A DNA stretch of 64,000 nt from Flavobacterium marginilacus (GTDB lineage: Bacteria > Bacteroidota > Bacteroidia > Flavobacteriales > Flavobacteriaceae): positions 3,162,001 to 3,226,000 of the forward strand of contig NZ_CP113975.1 in the NCBI RefSeq assembly GCF_026870155.1, in the 5' to 3' direction. Position numbers and translations under genes: made by a program. A model generated the notes under the pieces. That model did no database searches. It saw nothing but the letters and a program-made list of their open reading frames with translations, and had not been told where the DNA came from. Shown here in pieces: positions 1-8,871 of this stretch (position 1 is its first letter; each line of letters starts with the position of its first letter).

Positions 1-1129
1 CGTATTGTGGGCCTGCCGATTTGTAGTTTCCGCCGTAACGCATCGGACTCACTTCGCCGTGAACCAACAATAAATCTTTGTAGTTCAATCCGTCATCAGA
101 AGTTGAAATAGCCAATGGCCAACGGTATTCTGACGGATTATAAACAGTTGCATAACGGTTATCCGAAGTTTTTTGTCCCCAAATCTTGGCATTGCTGTTG
201 ACAAAACCAGGCGCTCTTGTTGGGATGTATTCCCAAGTTTTTCCTTCGTCTTTACTGATGGATGTCAAAGCAAATTTCCATAAACCGACTACATTTCCGT
301 TTGGCAAATGGTAATAATTAAAAGCTTTGTATTGTTTTTTTAACGGAATCAATTCATCATCACGATCGGCTTCTTCCACCCATTGTTGCATCAACAAAGG
401 TTTAGACAATAATTCGTCACAAGCTTTGATAAATTTCTTGTCCTTGCTTTTGGTGTAAAACGGAAAGGTTGTTGGCAACGGATTTCCGGTTTTATTATAT
501 CGGATAAAATAAATCGGGCCAAAAGTCCCGTCTTTGTAGATTTCGCGAACGACACGGCCAATTCCTTTTCCGTCATTTGGGTCGTCTTTTTTATCCAATG
601 CTACGCCATAATAACCCATAGCAATCAATTTTTTGTCGGAAGTAACATAAAAGCCAATGCGTTGGTGCATAATCGCATCCATATTTTTGGCAACGCCTTC
701 CATTCCTTCTTTTTTAAAACCATCGGGAACTTTGTAAATTGGGAAAAGTACTGTAGGTTTTGTCCAAGTTACACCATCTTTTGAAGTCATTAAAAAAGTT
801 TGACTTGGCGGAATATGTTCTCCTGTTGGATCGCTCAAATAATTCAAATAAAAGGTGTTGTTCCAATACGCCATCATCGGTTGATGATTGTAGGTCCATC
901 CCAAACCATCGGCTTTTTCGGGATGTTCCCTGCTCGCGCGCATTATCTGTGTGGCGTGAACTCCAACTGCGGGAGCTAATTGCCCGTGGTGGTAATCAAC
1001 ATTCGAAAGTGTTTTTCCTGTATATCGTATGGTATCATTTTGTGCCAATGCAGAAGTTACAGCTCCGCAAGTCAATAGGATTGCTGATGCTGTTACGATA
1101 TTGGTTTTTATGTTTTTAAATGCAGTCAT
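1..1129 (-). CDS. Sialidase-like beta-propeller protein, 3' end cut by window edge
   Basis: About 376 N-terminal residues are visible; the gene runs off the left edge. It opens with a typical Sec signal peptide ending in SALAQ near residue 30, so the product is exported. The body has BNR-like beta-propeller motifs such as MTSKDGVTWTKP and TSISKDEGKTWEYIP, and recurring aromatic-rich blade strands. This suits a six-bladed sialidase-fold enzyme. In RG-II loci of Bacteroides, sialidase-fold enzymes act on the keto-deoxy acid sugars KDO and DHA, but no catalytic residues can be assigned here and the substrate is inferred only from context. It is the last visible gene of the unit starting at susC. 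The upstream gap carries CGCAGATT-type repeats. Alternatives are another BNR-repeat glycosidase or a lyase with a propeller fold. Confidence 0.6.
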   Translation of the reverse strand, partial: MTAFKNIKTNIVTASAILLTCGAVTSALAQNDTIRYTGKTLSNVDYHHGQLAPAVGVHATQIMRASREHPEKADGLGWTYNHQPMMAYWNNTFYLNYLSDPTGEHIPPSQTFLMTSKDGVTWTKPTVLFPIYKVPDGFKKEGMEGVAKNMDAIMHQRIGFYVTSDKKLIAMGYYGVALDKKDDPNDGKGIGRVVREIYKDGTFGPIYFIRYNKTGNPLPTTFPFYTKSKDKKFIKACDELLSKPLLMQQWVEEADRDDELIPLKKQYKAFNYYHLPNGNVVGLWKFALTSISKDEGKTWEYIPTRAPGFVNSNAKIWGQKTSDNRYATVYNPSEYRWPLAISTSDDGLNYKDLLLVHGEVSPMRYGGNYKSAGPQY

Positions 1130-1185
1130 TGTTTTTCTTTTTTGCCACGGAATTTATTCCTGAATTTGCTTACTTATTTTTTCAC

Positions 1186-1275
1186 GCAGATTTGCTTCGC
1201 CTGTTCGCTATCGCTCGGGTCTCAGATTTACGCAGATTTTTTATTTGTATTTTCTTTTTTAATCTGTGAAATCTG
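1186..1275. repeat. CGCAGATTT / AATCTGTG intergenic repeat
   Basis: The stretch holds CACGCAGATTT and TTACGCAGATTTT on one side and AATCTGTGAAATCTGTGG on the other, an inverted arrangement. The same words recur near 3963-3999, 5483-5560 and 21035-21095. It overlaps the weakly conserved gap between two genes and is not coding. Repeats of this kind are frequent between genes in Flavobacterium genomes; their role is unknown. Confidence 0.6.
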
Positions 1276-1287
1276 TGGCATTATATT

Positions 1288-2262
1288 TTACTTCTTTTCA
1301 ATTAATCCTTTTAAAACTTCTTCGGAAATAGTTGTAATCGTTCCGTGTTTGTGTCCTTCGGGAAGGCTTATTTTTGAGGAAACATCTTCGAATTTTACAA
1401 AATCGGAAGTACTTAGGGCTTTATAGTTTTTGGATCCGTAATTGTCATAATACAACAGCCATTTTTTACCGACTTTTACCACTGTTGGCCCTTCTGAAAG
1501 ATAGGCCGTCAATGGCTCCGAACTTTTTCCGAAAGGCCCCAAAGGCGATTTCCCGAAAGCCACTTTAATGTTTCGCATTGGTCTTGTATTATCTTTTAAA
1601 ACCAAAACATAATCGTTCTTGCCTTTTTTGACAATCACGCAGTCAATCACACTGAAACCGGGATCATAATATAATTTGGTATCCGAAAAGGTTTTGAAAT
1701 CCTTAGTGGTTACGAAATACATTCGGTGGTTGTTTTTTTCGTCTTCCACTCCTTTTGCAAATCGGAATGGAATGGTTGATGCCCAAATAATGATGTATTC
1801 TTTCTTGACATCGTCATAGAAAATTTCGGGAGCCCACACGTTTACCACTTCGGGTTCGTGTTTCATCACGGGAATATATTGTTGTTCTGACCAATGAATC
1901 AAATCTTTTGAACTAGCATATCCAAAACCGTTTCCGCCTTTCCAATCGGTTGTCCAAACCAAATGATAGGTTCCGTCTGCGCCTTTTGTGATTGATGGAT
2001 CACGCATAATTTTGGTTTCGCTTCCGCCAATTTCGGGTTTTAGAAACGATCCTTCAAGGCCTTTCCAATTATAGCCGTCTTCGCTGTAGGCGAGATACAA
2101 ACCTTCAGTAGCAGGTTCCCTGAAAGACGTGAACAAATAGATTTCTTTCTTTTTTTGGGAATAACTTAATAAAGTGAAAAATAATAAAATCCCCACCCCA
2201 ACCCTCCCCAAAGGAGAGGGAGCCGAGATGTGATTATTGGAATGTTTTTTTATTGTGAACAT
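1288..2262 (-). CDS. GH43-like five-bladed beta-propeller glycosidase with a repeat inserted in its signal peptide
   Basis: The 324-residue product has GH43-type propeller motifs: an early acidic strand (LFTSFREP), MRDPSITKGADGTYHLVWT, WAPEIFYDD and a strand ending YDPGFSVIDCVIVKKG. The Asp of RDPS, the Asp of VIDC and a Glu near SEGPTVVK are plausible active-site acids. Family-level inference is arabinofuranosidase or galactosidase activity on pectin side chains. The leader is odd: between the basic start (MFTIKKHSNNH) and the hydrophobic core (ILLFFTLLSYSQ) lie about 12 residues, APSPLGRVGVGI, encoded by a G-rich intergenic repeat that keeps the frame. I see no other ATG start that would skip it. 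An inverted copy of the repeat lies upstream, so the start codon sits in the loop of a large potential hairpin. Confidence 0.75.
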   Translation of the reverse strand: MFTIKKHSNNHISAPSPLGRVGVGILLFFTLLSYSQKKKEIYLFTSFREPATEGLYLAYSEDGYNWKGLEGSFLKPEIGGSETKIMRDPSITKGADGTYHLVWTTDWKGGNGFGYASSKDLIHWSEQQYIPVMKHEPEVVNVWAPEIFYDDVKKEYIIIWASTIPFRFAKGVEDEKNNHRMYFVTTKDFKTFSDTKLYYDPGFSVIDCVIVKKGKNDYVLVLKDNTRPMRNIKVAFGKSPLGPFGKSSEPLTAYLSEGPTVVKVGKKWLLYYDNYGSKNYKALSTSDFVKFEDVSSKISLPEGHKHGTITTISEEVLKGLIEKK

Positions 2263-2378
2263 TATATTTTATATTATTTCCAAAATTGGAATAGTATTAC
2301 AAATCTTGTTTCTGTCTTTTTTGCCACCAACAATTTTGTTTTGGCTCCCTCCCCTTTGGGGAGGGTTGGGGTGGGGAT
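2189..2378. repeat. Inverted pair of a 36-bp G-rich repeat
   Basis: The two copies are 2189-2224 and 2343-2378. Read on the plus strand, the right copy starts GGCTCCCTCCCCTTTGGGG and ends GGTTGGGGTGGGGAT. The left copy is its reverse complement with one base difference. They are 118 nt apart. The left copy is inside the GH43-like signal-peptide coding region; the right copy abuts the stop codon of the GH28 gene. In a transcript running from GH28 into the GH43-like gene they would pair, with the downstream start codon in the loop. Confidence 0.9.
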
Positions 2379-3952
2379 TATTCTACAATTGCTTTTTTAT
2401 CTAAACTCGCACCTTTTTTAACTACCGTCGAAACGTTGTTGAAAACATTATTTTTTACAAAAATATTTTTCGTTTCTTTTCCGTCTGCTTCGATGAAAAT
2501 ATCGGTTGCATTGAAAGGGAAATTATTGTTAATCATTACATTCGAAACATTGTCCAATTTGATAACCGGAGTTCCTTTTATAGGAGTTGACGAACCTGAA
2601 TTGTCAAGAATCAGATTTTTAGAATCGCTGATTTTGAAAGAGGATCCCACTGTCGCATTCACTTTTACATCGTGAAATTCAACATCAGATGCCGTGATTA
2701 CTGAGAAACCTTCTTTTCCATCAATGTTGATGTCTGAAAAAGAGATATTCTGAATTGGCATTTCGGAAATTCCTCGAATAACTCCCGCTTTATTTACGTT
2801 TCCACCGGTAATATTACTCATATGAATGTTTCTGAAAATCGGAGTTCGCTCAGTAACCGGTTCCACTGCATTGTCTTTATCGTAAAACAAATCCAAAACA
2901 AAAGCTTCTTCCTTGATGTTTTTCATCACGATATTATCAACGCGAATATCTTCGACAACACCTCCGCGTCCACGAGCCGATTTGATGCGGATTCCTCTAT
3001 CGGTGCCGTCAAAAACGCAGTTGGAAATAGTGACTTTTTTGATTCCGCCAGACATTTCGCTTCCGATAACGACCCCGCCGTGACCACTTAACATTGTGCA
3101 ATTGGTAATTGTTACGTTCTCACAAGCTTTTCCGTATTTGCGACCGTCTGCGTCACGACCCGATTTGATGGTAATACAATCGTCACCAACGCTGATATGA
3201 CAGTCCGAGATGTGCACATTCTTGCAGGAAGAAGGATTGATTCCGTCTGTATTGGGTGAATACGGATTGAAAATCGTGATTCCCGTAACGGTAACATTGT
3301 CACAGAATTCGGGATTTATTGTCCAAAAAGGCGAATTTTGGAAGGTCACACCTTCGATCAAAATGTTTTTGCAATTATACGTTTGAAAGAAAGAAGGTCT
3401 GAAAAAGTGTTTGTCAATCGTTCTTTTGTAGTAAGATTCATAAACAATTCCTTTGTTTTGTTCTACCCACATCGTTTGGTATTTGGTTTCCGGAATCGGG
3501 CCTTTGGCAGTTTCTATTCGATAGACTTCATTCCACCACGCTTTTCCCTGACCGTCGATTACACCTCTTCCTTTGATGGTAATATTTTCGGCATCTTTTG
3601 CATAAAATAATGGAGAAAATGTCTGCATAACGATTCCTTCATAACGCATTTCCACATAAGGCAGGTAATCATCAAAATTCTCTGAAAATTTCAGAAGCGC
3701 ACCTGAATCTAAATAAATGGTGATGTTGCTTCTTAGTTTTAATGCTCCTGTCAAATATTCTCCGGCAGGAAAAAAGATGGTTCCGCCACCGTTTTTCGAT
3801 GCTTTTTCAATGGCATTCTGAATGGCTTCGGTGCATTTTATGCCTTTGTTGTTTCCTCCTTCATTTAGGATGTTGTACCAGCCGTCATTTGCGAAAGCGG
3901 TATTCAATCCGGTGATGAAGAAGAGTAATATTATAATGTTTTTGATTTTCAT
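2378..3952 (-). CDS. GH28 polygalacturonase
   Basis: This is a 524-residue exported parallel beta-helix enzyme with signal peptide MKIKNIIILLFFITGLNTAFA. All four GH28 signature motifs are present in order: NTDG at 234-237, GDDC at 256-259, GHGG at 290-293 and RIK at 322-324. The three catalytic Asp residues (NTDG, GDDC) and the His/Arg-Lys partners are therefore intact. It should hydrolyse alpha-1,4-galacturonosyl linkages in homogalacturonan or the RG-II backbone, or exo-cleave galacturonic acid. Length and family are typical for Bacteroidota. The next gene upstream is the GH140-like enzyme; the gap between them holds a perfect AACAGGTTT palindrome and a CGCAGATT repeat. The stop codon touches the 36-bp repeat. 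Confidence 0.93.
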   Translation of the reverse strand: MKIKNIIILLFFITGLNTAFANDGWYNILNEGGNNKGIKCTEAIQNAIEKASKNGGGTIFFPAGEYLTGALKLRSNITIYLDSGALLKFSENFDDYLPYVEMRYEGIVMQTFSPLFYAKDAENITIKGRGVIDGQGKAWWNEVYRIETAKGPIPETKYQTMWVEQNKGIVYESYYKRTIDKHFFRPSFFQTYNCKNILIEGVTFQNSPFWTINPEFCDNVTVTGITIFNPYSPNTDGINPSSCKNVHISDCHISVGDDCITIKSGRDADGRKYGKACENVTITNCTMLSGHGGVVIGSEMSGGIKKVTISNCVFDGTDRGIRIKSARGRGGVVEDIRVDNIVMKNIKEEAFVLDLFYDKDNAVEPVTERTPIFRNIHMSNITGGNVNKAGVIRGISEMPIQNISFSDINIDGKEGFSVITASDVEFHDVKVNATVGSSFKISDSKNLILDNSGSSTPIKGTPVIKLDNVSNVMINNNFPFNATDIFIEADGKETKNIFVKNNVFNNVSTVVKKGASLDKKAIVE

Positions 3953-3962
3953 GATGCTGTTT

Positions 3963-3999
3963 TTTGCACGCAGATTCCGCAGATTTTCGCAGATTTTTT
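3963..3999. repeat. CGCAGATTT intergenic repeat
   Basis: GCACGCAGATTCCGCAGATTTTCGCAGATTTT contains three tandem CGCAGATT-type words. It is the same family as 1186-1275 and 5483-5560. Confidence 0.6.
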
Positions 4000-4019
4000 C
4001 TCATTTTATTATTCTGATT

Positions 4020-4052
4020 AGACCTAACAGGTTTTAAAAACCTGTTAGGTCT
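4020..4052. repeat. 33-bp palindrome (AACAGGTTTT hairpin)
   Basis: AGACCTAACAGGTTTT is followed by one A and its exact reverse complement, giving 16-bp perfect arms. It lies between the GH140-like and GH28 genes. It could terminate or stabilise transcript ends, but there is no clean T-run on the minus strand, so I treat it as an intergenic repeat rather than a proven terminator. Confidence 0.85.
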
Positions 4053-4064
4053 CCACGAATAGTA

Positions 4065-5468
4065 TTATTTGTTTGAAGTTAGAATCAATACCCAGTCATT
4101 TCCGTCTTCTTTTTTGCCGGAAGGCTGAAATTCTTTGGTTCCTTTATTATCAAAAACTCCAATCTTCGTTTTTTGTCCGTTTTTTGGGTCATACCATGCT
4201 GCGGTTACTTTATCCCCTGCGATTTTACCCATATTTACGGTAATTTTTCTTCCGTTATAGGTATAGATTAATGCGTAATCATTTCCTCTGGTGGCTACCT
4301 GATAATCGTATTTTTGACCTTGGCTGGCAACTAGTGACTGATCCGGAACTCTTTCTAAATAAGGAAATTCCAGCATCAGATTTTTAATGTATACCATTTG
4401 TCCGGCTCCTGGCGCATTGATGGCGTCATACCATAATTCTTTGTTTCCGTAGGCTGGTTTATCGCCTTTTCTGAACATCTGCATTACGGCGTTATGTCCA
4501 TAAGTGTAACCTGCTCCGCCTGCAAAAACTGACCAGTAGCCATAACGACGAACGTCATTAGCAGTCCATTTTGGCTGTAAAGTGTCGTGCAGACCGTGTG
4601 GAATTCCTTCGTACGATGGCTCTCCGTCCAAAGTTGGTTTTGTTGGTTTTAAATCCCAGTCTCTATGAACAAATTTGTAATTATCTTCTTTAAAAGCGGT
4701 TTTCGACGAATCCTGATCGTATCTTCTGTGACCGGACTGGAACATATTGAAATCTAACCAAGATGCGTTGTGATAATCATCAGAAGAATCGGTTCTTCCG
4801 AAAGGATGGAAAGTCACCAGCTGATTTGGGTTACTCGTTTTTAAAGTGCTTCCGATGGCGTTCCAGATGTCCTGAAATTCGTTTCCGTGGGTGTCTCCTC
4901 CGTTAAGCCAAATTACATTGGTTTTGTTTTTATATCGGTCGGCTAAAAACTTCGCGTATTTAACTGCCTGTTCCTTGCTCACTTTATTCCCTTTTGAAAC
5001 ATTGGTTCCCCAAACCGGAACCATTGCAAGATAGATTCCGTTTTTTTGAGCTACTTCCAAAGTGTAATCTATGTGATCCCAATAATCATATTCGGGAGCA
5101 TTGTCTGGATCATTGCCAGGCGAAGTAATCTGATCAGCCAGATTATCATTCATCAGGGCCTGATCGCCATACGCATTTACAGCATTCAGATTATGCAATA
5201 CCATTACCTGAACGACATTGAATCCTTTTGCTTTCCTGTCCTGAAGGTATTTTTCAACACCTGCTCTGTCCAGTTTGCTAAATGTCAGCCAGCCTGTATC
5301 GCCTAACCAGAAAAATGGCTTACCGTCTTCGGTAACAAAATAATGTTTGTTTTCGGAAACTTTGATTCTAGGTAAAGCTTTTGACTTTTCAGATTGAGAA
5401 AATCCACTTTGTGCTGTCAACAGAAAGCTTATGCTCAGAGCAAATAGGTATTTCATTTTCAGGTTCAT
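4065..5468 (-). CDS. GH140-like apiosidase (DUF4038 family)
   Basis: I place the start at 5468 (MNLKMKYLFALSISF, signal peptide ending GFSQ). A longer frame to 5498 uses a GTG inside an intergenic repeat and adds no sensible sequence. The mature protein starts with a strand typical of the family (HYFVTEDGKPFFWLGDTGWL) and continues as a TIM barrel with QVMVLHN, MVPVWGTN, WLNGGD (187-192) and TLDGEPSYEG (about 280-288). The Asp of WLNGGD and Glu of DGEPSYEG are the likely catalytic acids. The C-terminal 90 residues look like the usual small beta-domain. GH140 was founded on a B. theta enzyme that cleaves apiosyl-galacturonan linkages of RG-II side chains. The family assignment is firm to probable; the exact linkage is inferred from context. 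Confidence 0.8.
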   Translation of the reverse strand: MNLKMKYLFALSISFLLTAQSGFSQSEKSKALPRIKVSENKHYFVTEDGKPFFWLGDTGWLTFSKLDRAGVEKYLQDRKAKGFNVVQVMVLHNLNAVNAYGDQALMNDNLADQITSPGNDPDNAPEYDYWDHIDYTLEVAQKNGIYLAMVPVWGTNVSKGNKVSKEQAVKYAKFLADRYKNKTNVIWLNGGDTHGNEFQDIWNAIGSTLKTSNPNQLVTFHPFGRTDSSDDYHNASWLDFNMFQSGHRRYDQDSSKTAFKEDNYKFVHRDWDLKPTKPTLDGEPSYEGIPHGLHDTLQPKWTANDVRRYGYWSVFAGGAGYTYGHNAVMQMFRKGDKPAYGNKELWYDAINAPGAGQMVYIKNLMLEFPYLERVPDQSLVASQGQKYDYQVATRGNDYALIYTYNGRKITVNMGKIAGDKVTAAWYDPKNGQKTKIGVFDNKGTKEFQPSGKKEDGNDWVLILTSNK

Positions 5469-5482
5469 TTTATTTGTTTTTT

Positions 5483-5560
5483 GAGCCACGGATGGCACGG
5501 ATTAAACGGATTTTACACCGGTTTTATTTTTTTGCACGCAGATCTTCCAGATTTGCGCAG
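5483..5560. repeat. CACGGATTAAACGGATT / CGCAGATC repeat cluster
   Basis: GCCACGGATGGCACGGATTAAACGGATTTT is followed by GCACGCAGATCTTCCAGATTTGCGCAGATTT. Both word types are common flavobacterial intergenic repeats. This repeat creates the spurious upstream extension of the GH140-like reading frame. Confidence 0.6.
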
Positions 5561-5589
5561 ATTTATTTTGCTTATTCTTTAATCAGTCG

Positions 5590-8500
5590 TTAATTTTTCT
5601 TCACTACGAATAGAACTTTTTCCTTGATTTCAGCCTGCTGAATTTCGACTTGTTTTCCGCCGCTGATAGTTGTTTTTTTCGTAACACTTCCATTTGAAGC
5701 ATTTATTGCATATACTTCAAAAGTTCCTTTGTGATTTGATAAATCTATTGAAACATCCTGATCTTTTTTCAGATAAAACAAATAGGCATTACCTTTATTT
5801 TCCAGCGTCCAAAGGTTATCTGAAAAAGTAGTTCCTTCTGCAAATTTCATACCAATAAGGGCAGAATGAAAGGTCGAAAGTTCAATTTTTGGAACATTTG
5901 CCAAAGAAGCTCCAGCCATTAAAGCCGGCCATCCAAATCGTGGTGCTCCCATCGTGGAATACAGCACAGCTTTTTCCGGATATTTTTCACGGTACTCGCG
6001 AACGGCTCTATAAACTTGTTCATCGGTTTCTTTACCGGTTTTGATTTTACGGGCGTGCTGACGTGGTGCTAAATTTACGCCACCTTCTGGAGCATATGCC
6101 GTTCCGTCTTCTCTGTAATACCAATATCTGATATCAATTACATCAACAGTTTTAGCTCTTTCAACATCATTCAAAATAGCATCCTGAACATCTTTAGTAG
6201 CACTCAAAGCTATTTTCGATTGATTTTGATGCGACTTTTCGTAATTGGCTATGACATCAATCCAAAATTGCATAAAGCTTAAAGGACCTGTATATTCGGC
6301 ACTTGTGAGTTGCAGAACGTTGGCGTTGTCTTTGAAATTTTCGAGATTTTTTTCAATGAATGCTGCGTGCAATTTACGTATATCGGCATTTTTTATATCA
6401 TAAAATTGTTCGGCAAGAAAAATCCTTTTATCACCTGCATAAGGCGGTGGTTCCGGCAATCCAGTTGTGTTAATATTATTGGCTGGACGCCAAGGAGAAC
6501 TTGCCCAGTGTGCTCCGGCTTCTAGAATATTATGCTGAAAATAATTTTCGTTTAAGAGAATCTTATTTTTTTGTCCTGCTAATTCTGCAAAGGTTTTCAA
6601 TCGGTTCCAGTACCAGGCGTTGTATCGCGTCAAATCGTATTTGCTCAAATGATCCCACGCAATTCCCTGTCCGCTTCTGTCAAAAGGCTGTTCGTAAAAA
6701 GGTGCCCACACATCAGGATCTATTCTGCGGATGCGTTCGTGATCGGCCATTCTTTGTTCGTACCAAAGTCCGTAATTATGGTCAATCGCCGATTTATTAT
6801 TTTCGACTAAATAATTTACGGTTTCTTCCAGATTATCGGTGTAACCCAATCCATAATGTCCAGGCACAAATCGGGTAATATGCGGTCTGGATTTCGAAAC
6901 TTCCGATTCGCGCAAACTGCCTCTCCACCAAGGCACATCAACCACTTCTCCGGTAATAACACCATTTTCAGCAGTTAATAATCCGTTAGTCAGGGCAATT
7001 TTATTGGCACTTGTATTTGCAATTGCATCAGTTTTTACTTCGTCAATTCTTTTGGCTTTGCCATAATCAATCGAAATTGGATTTCGGGCAGATGCTTTAA
7101 CGATAAACTCTTTTAAAGTTTCGTTTAATTTATAAGCTTCGGCTGTTAATTCTTTTGCCTGTTCCAATGTCGGGCTTGAAGAAGGTTCTGTACCCAAATC
7201 CATAATCTGAGCATTCATAGGTAATTTACCCAAACGCTGTTCTAGCAAAGCATAAAATAAACTTCTCGGACTGATGTGATTGTTCACGTCTTTCCAATGT
7301 CCGTTTCCTGCCCACTGCGCCCAAACTCCAAATGCCCAGTTGTTTGCCGTTGGCGGACTATAATTTTCTATTTTGGATGCAGAAGTTTCCCAGATGACGC
7401 TATTGGCAACGTTCCAGCCTAAACCTCTTCCGTCCTGTTCTTTGTTTTTGAAACTGATGGCGTTTCCGTCAATCAGCGAAACATCAAAAAGGATTCCGGT
7501 TGCCCAGCTTCCAACCGATCCGCTGAAACTAAAAGGCTGATGCGATTCGCATTGCAAAAACACATTTGGACCGGCCGTAGCGTAACCTCCGACTACAAAA
7601 TCATTATATCCAAATTCCGAATAACAACGCTGAAACAAAGTCTGCTGTCCTTCGGTATAAAAAGTATTTCTTCTAAAAGAGGCAATTTCAGAAATTGGGT
7701 TCAGTGCCAGACAATCTTCAACAGTAATTCTTTTGGCTGTTTTCAAAATAGAAACTGCACCGCCTGCAAACTGTTCAAAATTGACTTGCTTTACCCAAAT
7801 ATCTTCCGCATTGGCTATAGAAATTCCGTGCCATCTGTGTTGTTCGTCTTTTGGATTTGTAGTATCATAATCTGATTTTAAGGTCAGGTTTTCAACGCCT
7901 GAATTATTGATTCTACCCGCCCAGATATAATTTACAACAGTTGATTTTGATAATTCTTCGTCTAAAGTATTAGTCAAAGGCGCATCAATCGTGATTTTAT
8001 TTCCCTGAACATTTGTAATTTCCCTGTCGGCACGAATAACGAAATCATCGGCTTTCCATCCAATCCAGCCACTTTCTCCGCCAAAGTCATTCATTGATAA
8101 AAGGTCAATCCAATTTTTGGTGATGGGTGTATTGATTGTAATATGATCTCCTTTTTTTAAGGAAGTGCCGGTTTTTACATTTAAAACTGTTGCTCCTAAT
8201 GGTGTGAAATTATCGGCTAATTCAAACTTATCTTTTAAAACTTGATTGTTGATTCCGCTAATATTGACAATTGCTTTTCGGCTAATGGAAGTTCCTAACA
8301 GCATTGTTCCGTTAGTATCAGAACCGCTTCCTCTTAATACAATTCCGCTATCCTTGATATTAATTTCGCCTGAAACTTTAAAGATTCCTTTGTCTAAAAG
8401 TACTGTTCCCTTAAAACCGTTTTTATCGGCTTTCAATTTGGCTGCGTAATCTATCGCTGTCTGAATAGTTTTTGTAGCATCACCATCAATATGGGGGACA

Positions 8501-8742
8501 AAAACTTTAACCGCAACATCAGGAATGGCAACCGAAGAAGCTTTATATCCGGCAAAAGAAAAATCAGGAATCTGGTTTCCTTTTGCGTCAGTGGTCTGTT
8601 CCAGTTTTCCTTCTTTAGATTTTGTAATATCAGGAAATGTGTTTTGTGCCGTACTGATATTGGCACTAAAGAAAATAACAAAACAGGATAGAACGAGTAA
8701 ATCCTGTTTTGTCATTATATTTTTGAGTTGAATAAAATTCAT
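5590..8742 (-). CDS. Large two-part beta-helix protein, possibly DUF6298 type
   Basis: The 1050-residue exported protein has a signal peptide ending near NISTAQ (residue 33); a second in-frame ATG at 8715 is an equally possible start. Residues about 75-480 read as a right-handed beta-helix of the pectate-lyase superfamily: an opening DGDATKTIQTAIDYAAKL, GVENLTLKSDY, DIWVKQVNFEQFAGG and RITVEDCLALNPISE. Residues about 600-1000 form a second, different region with WWRGSLRES, PGHYGLGYTDN, WYEQRMADHERIRRID and YWYYREDGTAYAPEGGVNLAPRQ, which suggests an alpha/beta barrel-like catalytic domain. I associate this architecture with DUF6298-type proteins of pectin loci but cannot assign a reaction. It sits between the GH140-like enzyme and a PL1-type lyase, consistent with a secreted pectin-active enzyme. 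Confidence 0.6.
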   Translation of the reverse strand: MNFIQLKNIMTKQDLLVLSCFVIFFSANISTAQNTFPDITKSKEGKLEQTTDAKGNQIPDFSFAGYKASSVAIPDVAVKVFVPHIDGDATKTIQTAIDYAAKLKADKNGFKGTVLLDKGIFKVSGEINIKDSGIVLRGSGSDTNGTMLLGTSISRKAIVNISGINNQVLKDKFELADNFTPLGATVLNVKTGTSLKKGDHITINTPITKNWIDLLSMNDFGGESGWIGWKADDFVIRADREITNVQGNKITIDAPLTNTLDEELSKSTVVNYIWAGRINNSGVENLTLKSDYDTTNPKDEQHRWHGISIANAEDIWVKQVNFEQFAGGAVSILKTAKRITVEDCLALNPISEIASFRRNTFYTEGQQTLFQRCYSEFGYNDFVVGGYATAGPNVFLQCESHQPFSFSGSVGSWATGILFDVSLIDGNAISFKNKEQDGRGLGWNVANSVIWETSASKIENYSPPTANNWAFGVWAQWAGNGHWKDVNNHISPRSLFYALLEQRLGKLPMNAQIMDLGTEPSSSPTLEQAKELTAEAYKLNETLKEFIVKASARNPISIDYGKAKRIDEVKTDAIANTSANKIALTNGLLTAENGVITGEVVDVPWWRGSLRESEVSKSRPHITRFVPGHYGLGYTDNLEETVNYLVENNKSAIDHNYGLWYEQRMADHERIRRIDPDVWAPFYEQPFDRSGQGIAWDHLSKYDLTRYNAWYWNRLKTFAELAGQKNKILLNENYFQHNILEAGAHWASSPWRPANNINTTGLPEPPPYAGDKRIFLAEQFYDIKNADIRKLHAAFIEKNLENFKDNANVLQLTSAEYTGPLSFMQFWIDVIANYEKSHQNQSKIALSATKDVQDAILNDVERAKTVDVIDIRYWYYREDGTAYAPEGGVNLAPRQHARKIKTGKETDEQVYRAVREYREKYPEKAVLYSTMGAPRFGWPALMAGASLANVPKIELSTFHSALIGMKFAEGTTFSDNLWTLENKGNAYLFYLKKDQDVSIDLSNHKGTFEVYAINASNGSVTKKTTISGGKQVEIQQAEIKEKVLFVVKKN

Positions 8743-8754
8743 TTTAATTTTAGA

Positions 8755-8870
8755 TTTCTTTAGAACATAGAAAACAGAACAAAAAATATAGATTTTCTCA
8801 TGATGAGTTCTCTCTTTTTTCTATTCTCTATATTCTATTTTCTATAATTTTTCTTCTATTCTTTATTAAT
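8755..8870. repeat. TTCTATTTTCTAT intergenic repeat
   Basis: The gap carries AGAACATAGAAAACAGAAC on one side and TTCTATTCTCTATATTCTATTTTCTAT on the other, an imperfect inverted arrangement of low-complexity pyrimidine words. There is no ORF and no clear promoter box. Confidence 0.45.
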
Positions 8871-8871
8871 C

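Noticed and set aside
760..1426. Plus-strand open frames near the left edge
   Set aside because: They overlap the sialidase-like gene and a CGCAGATT repeat on the opposite strand and show no protein family features.
5469..5498. Ten-residue N-terminal extension of the GH140-like gene
   Set aside because: It begins with a GTG inside a CACGGATT intergenic repeat; the internal ATG gives a normal signal peptide.
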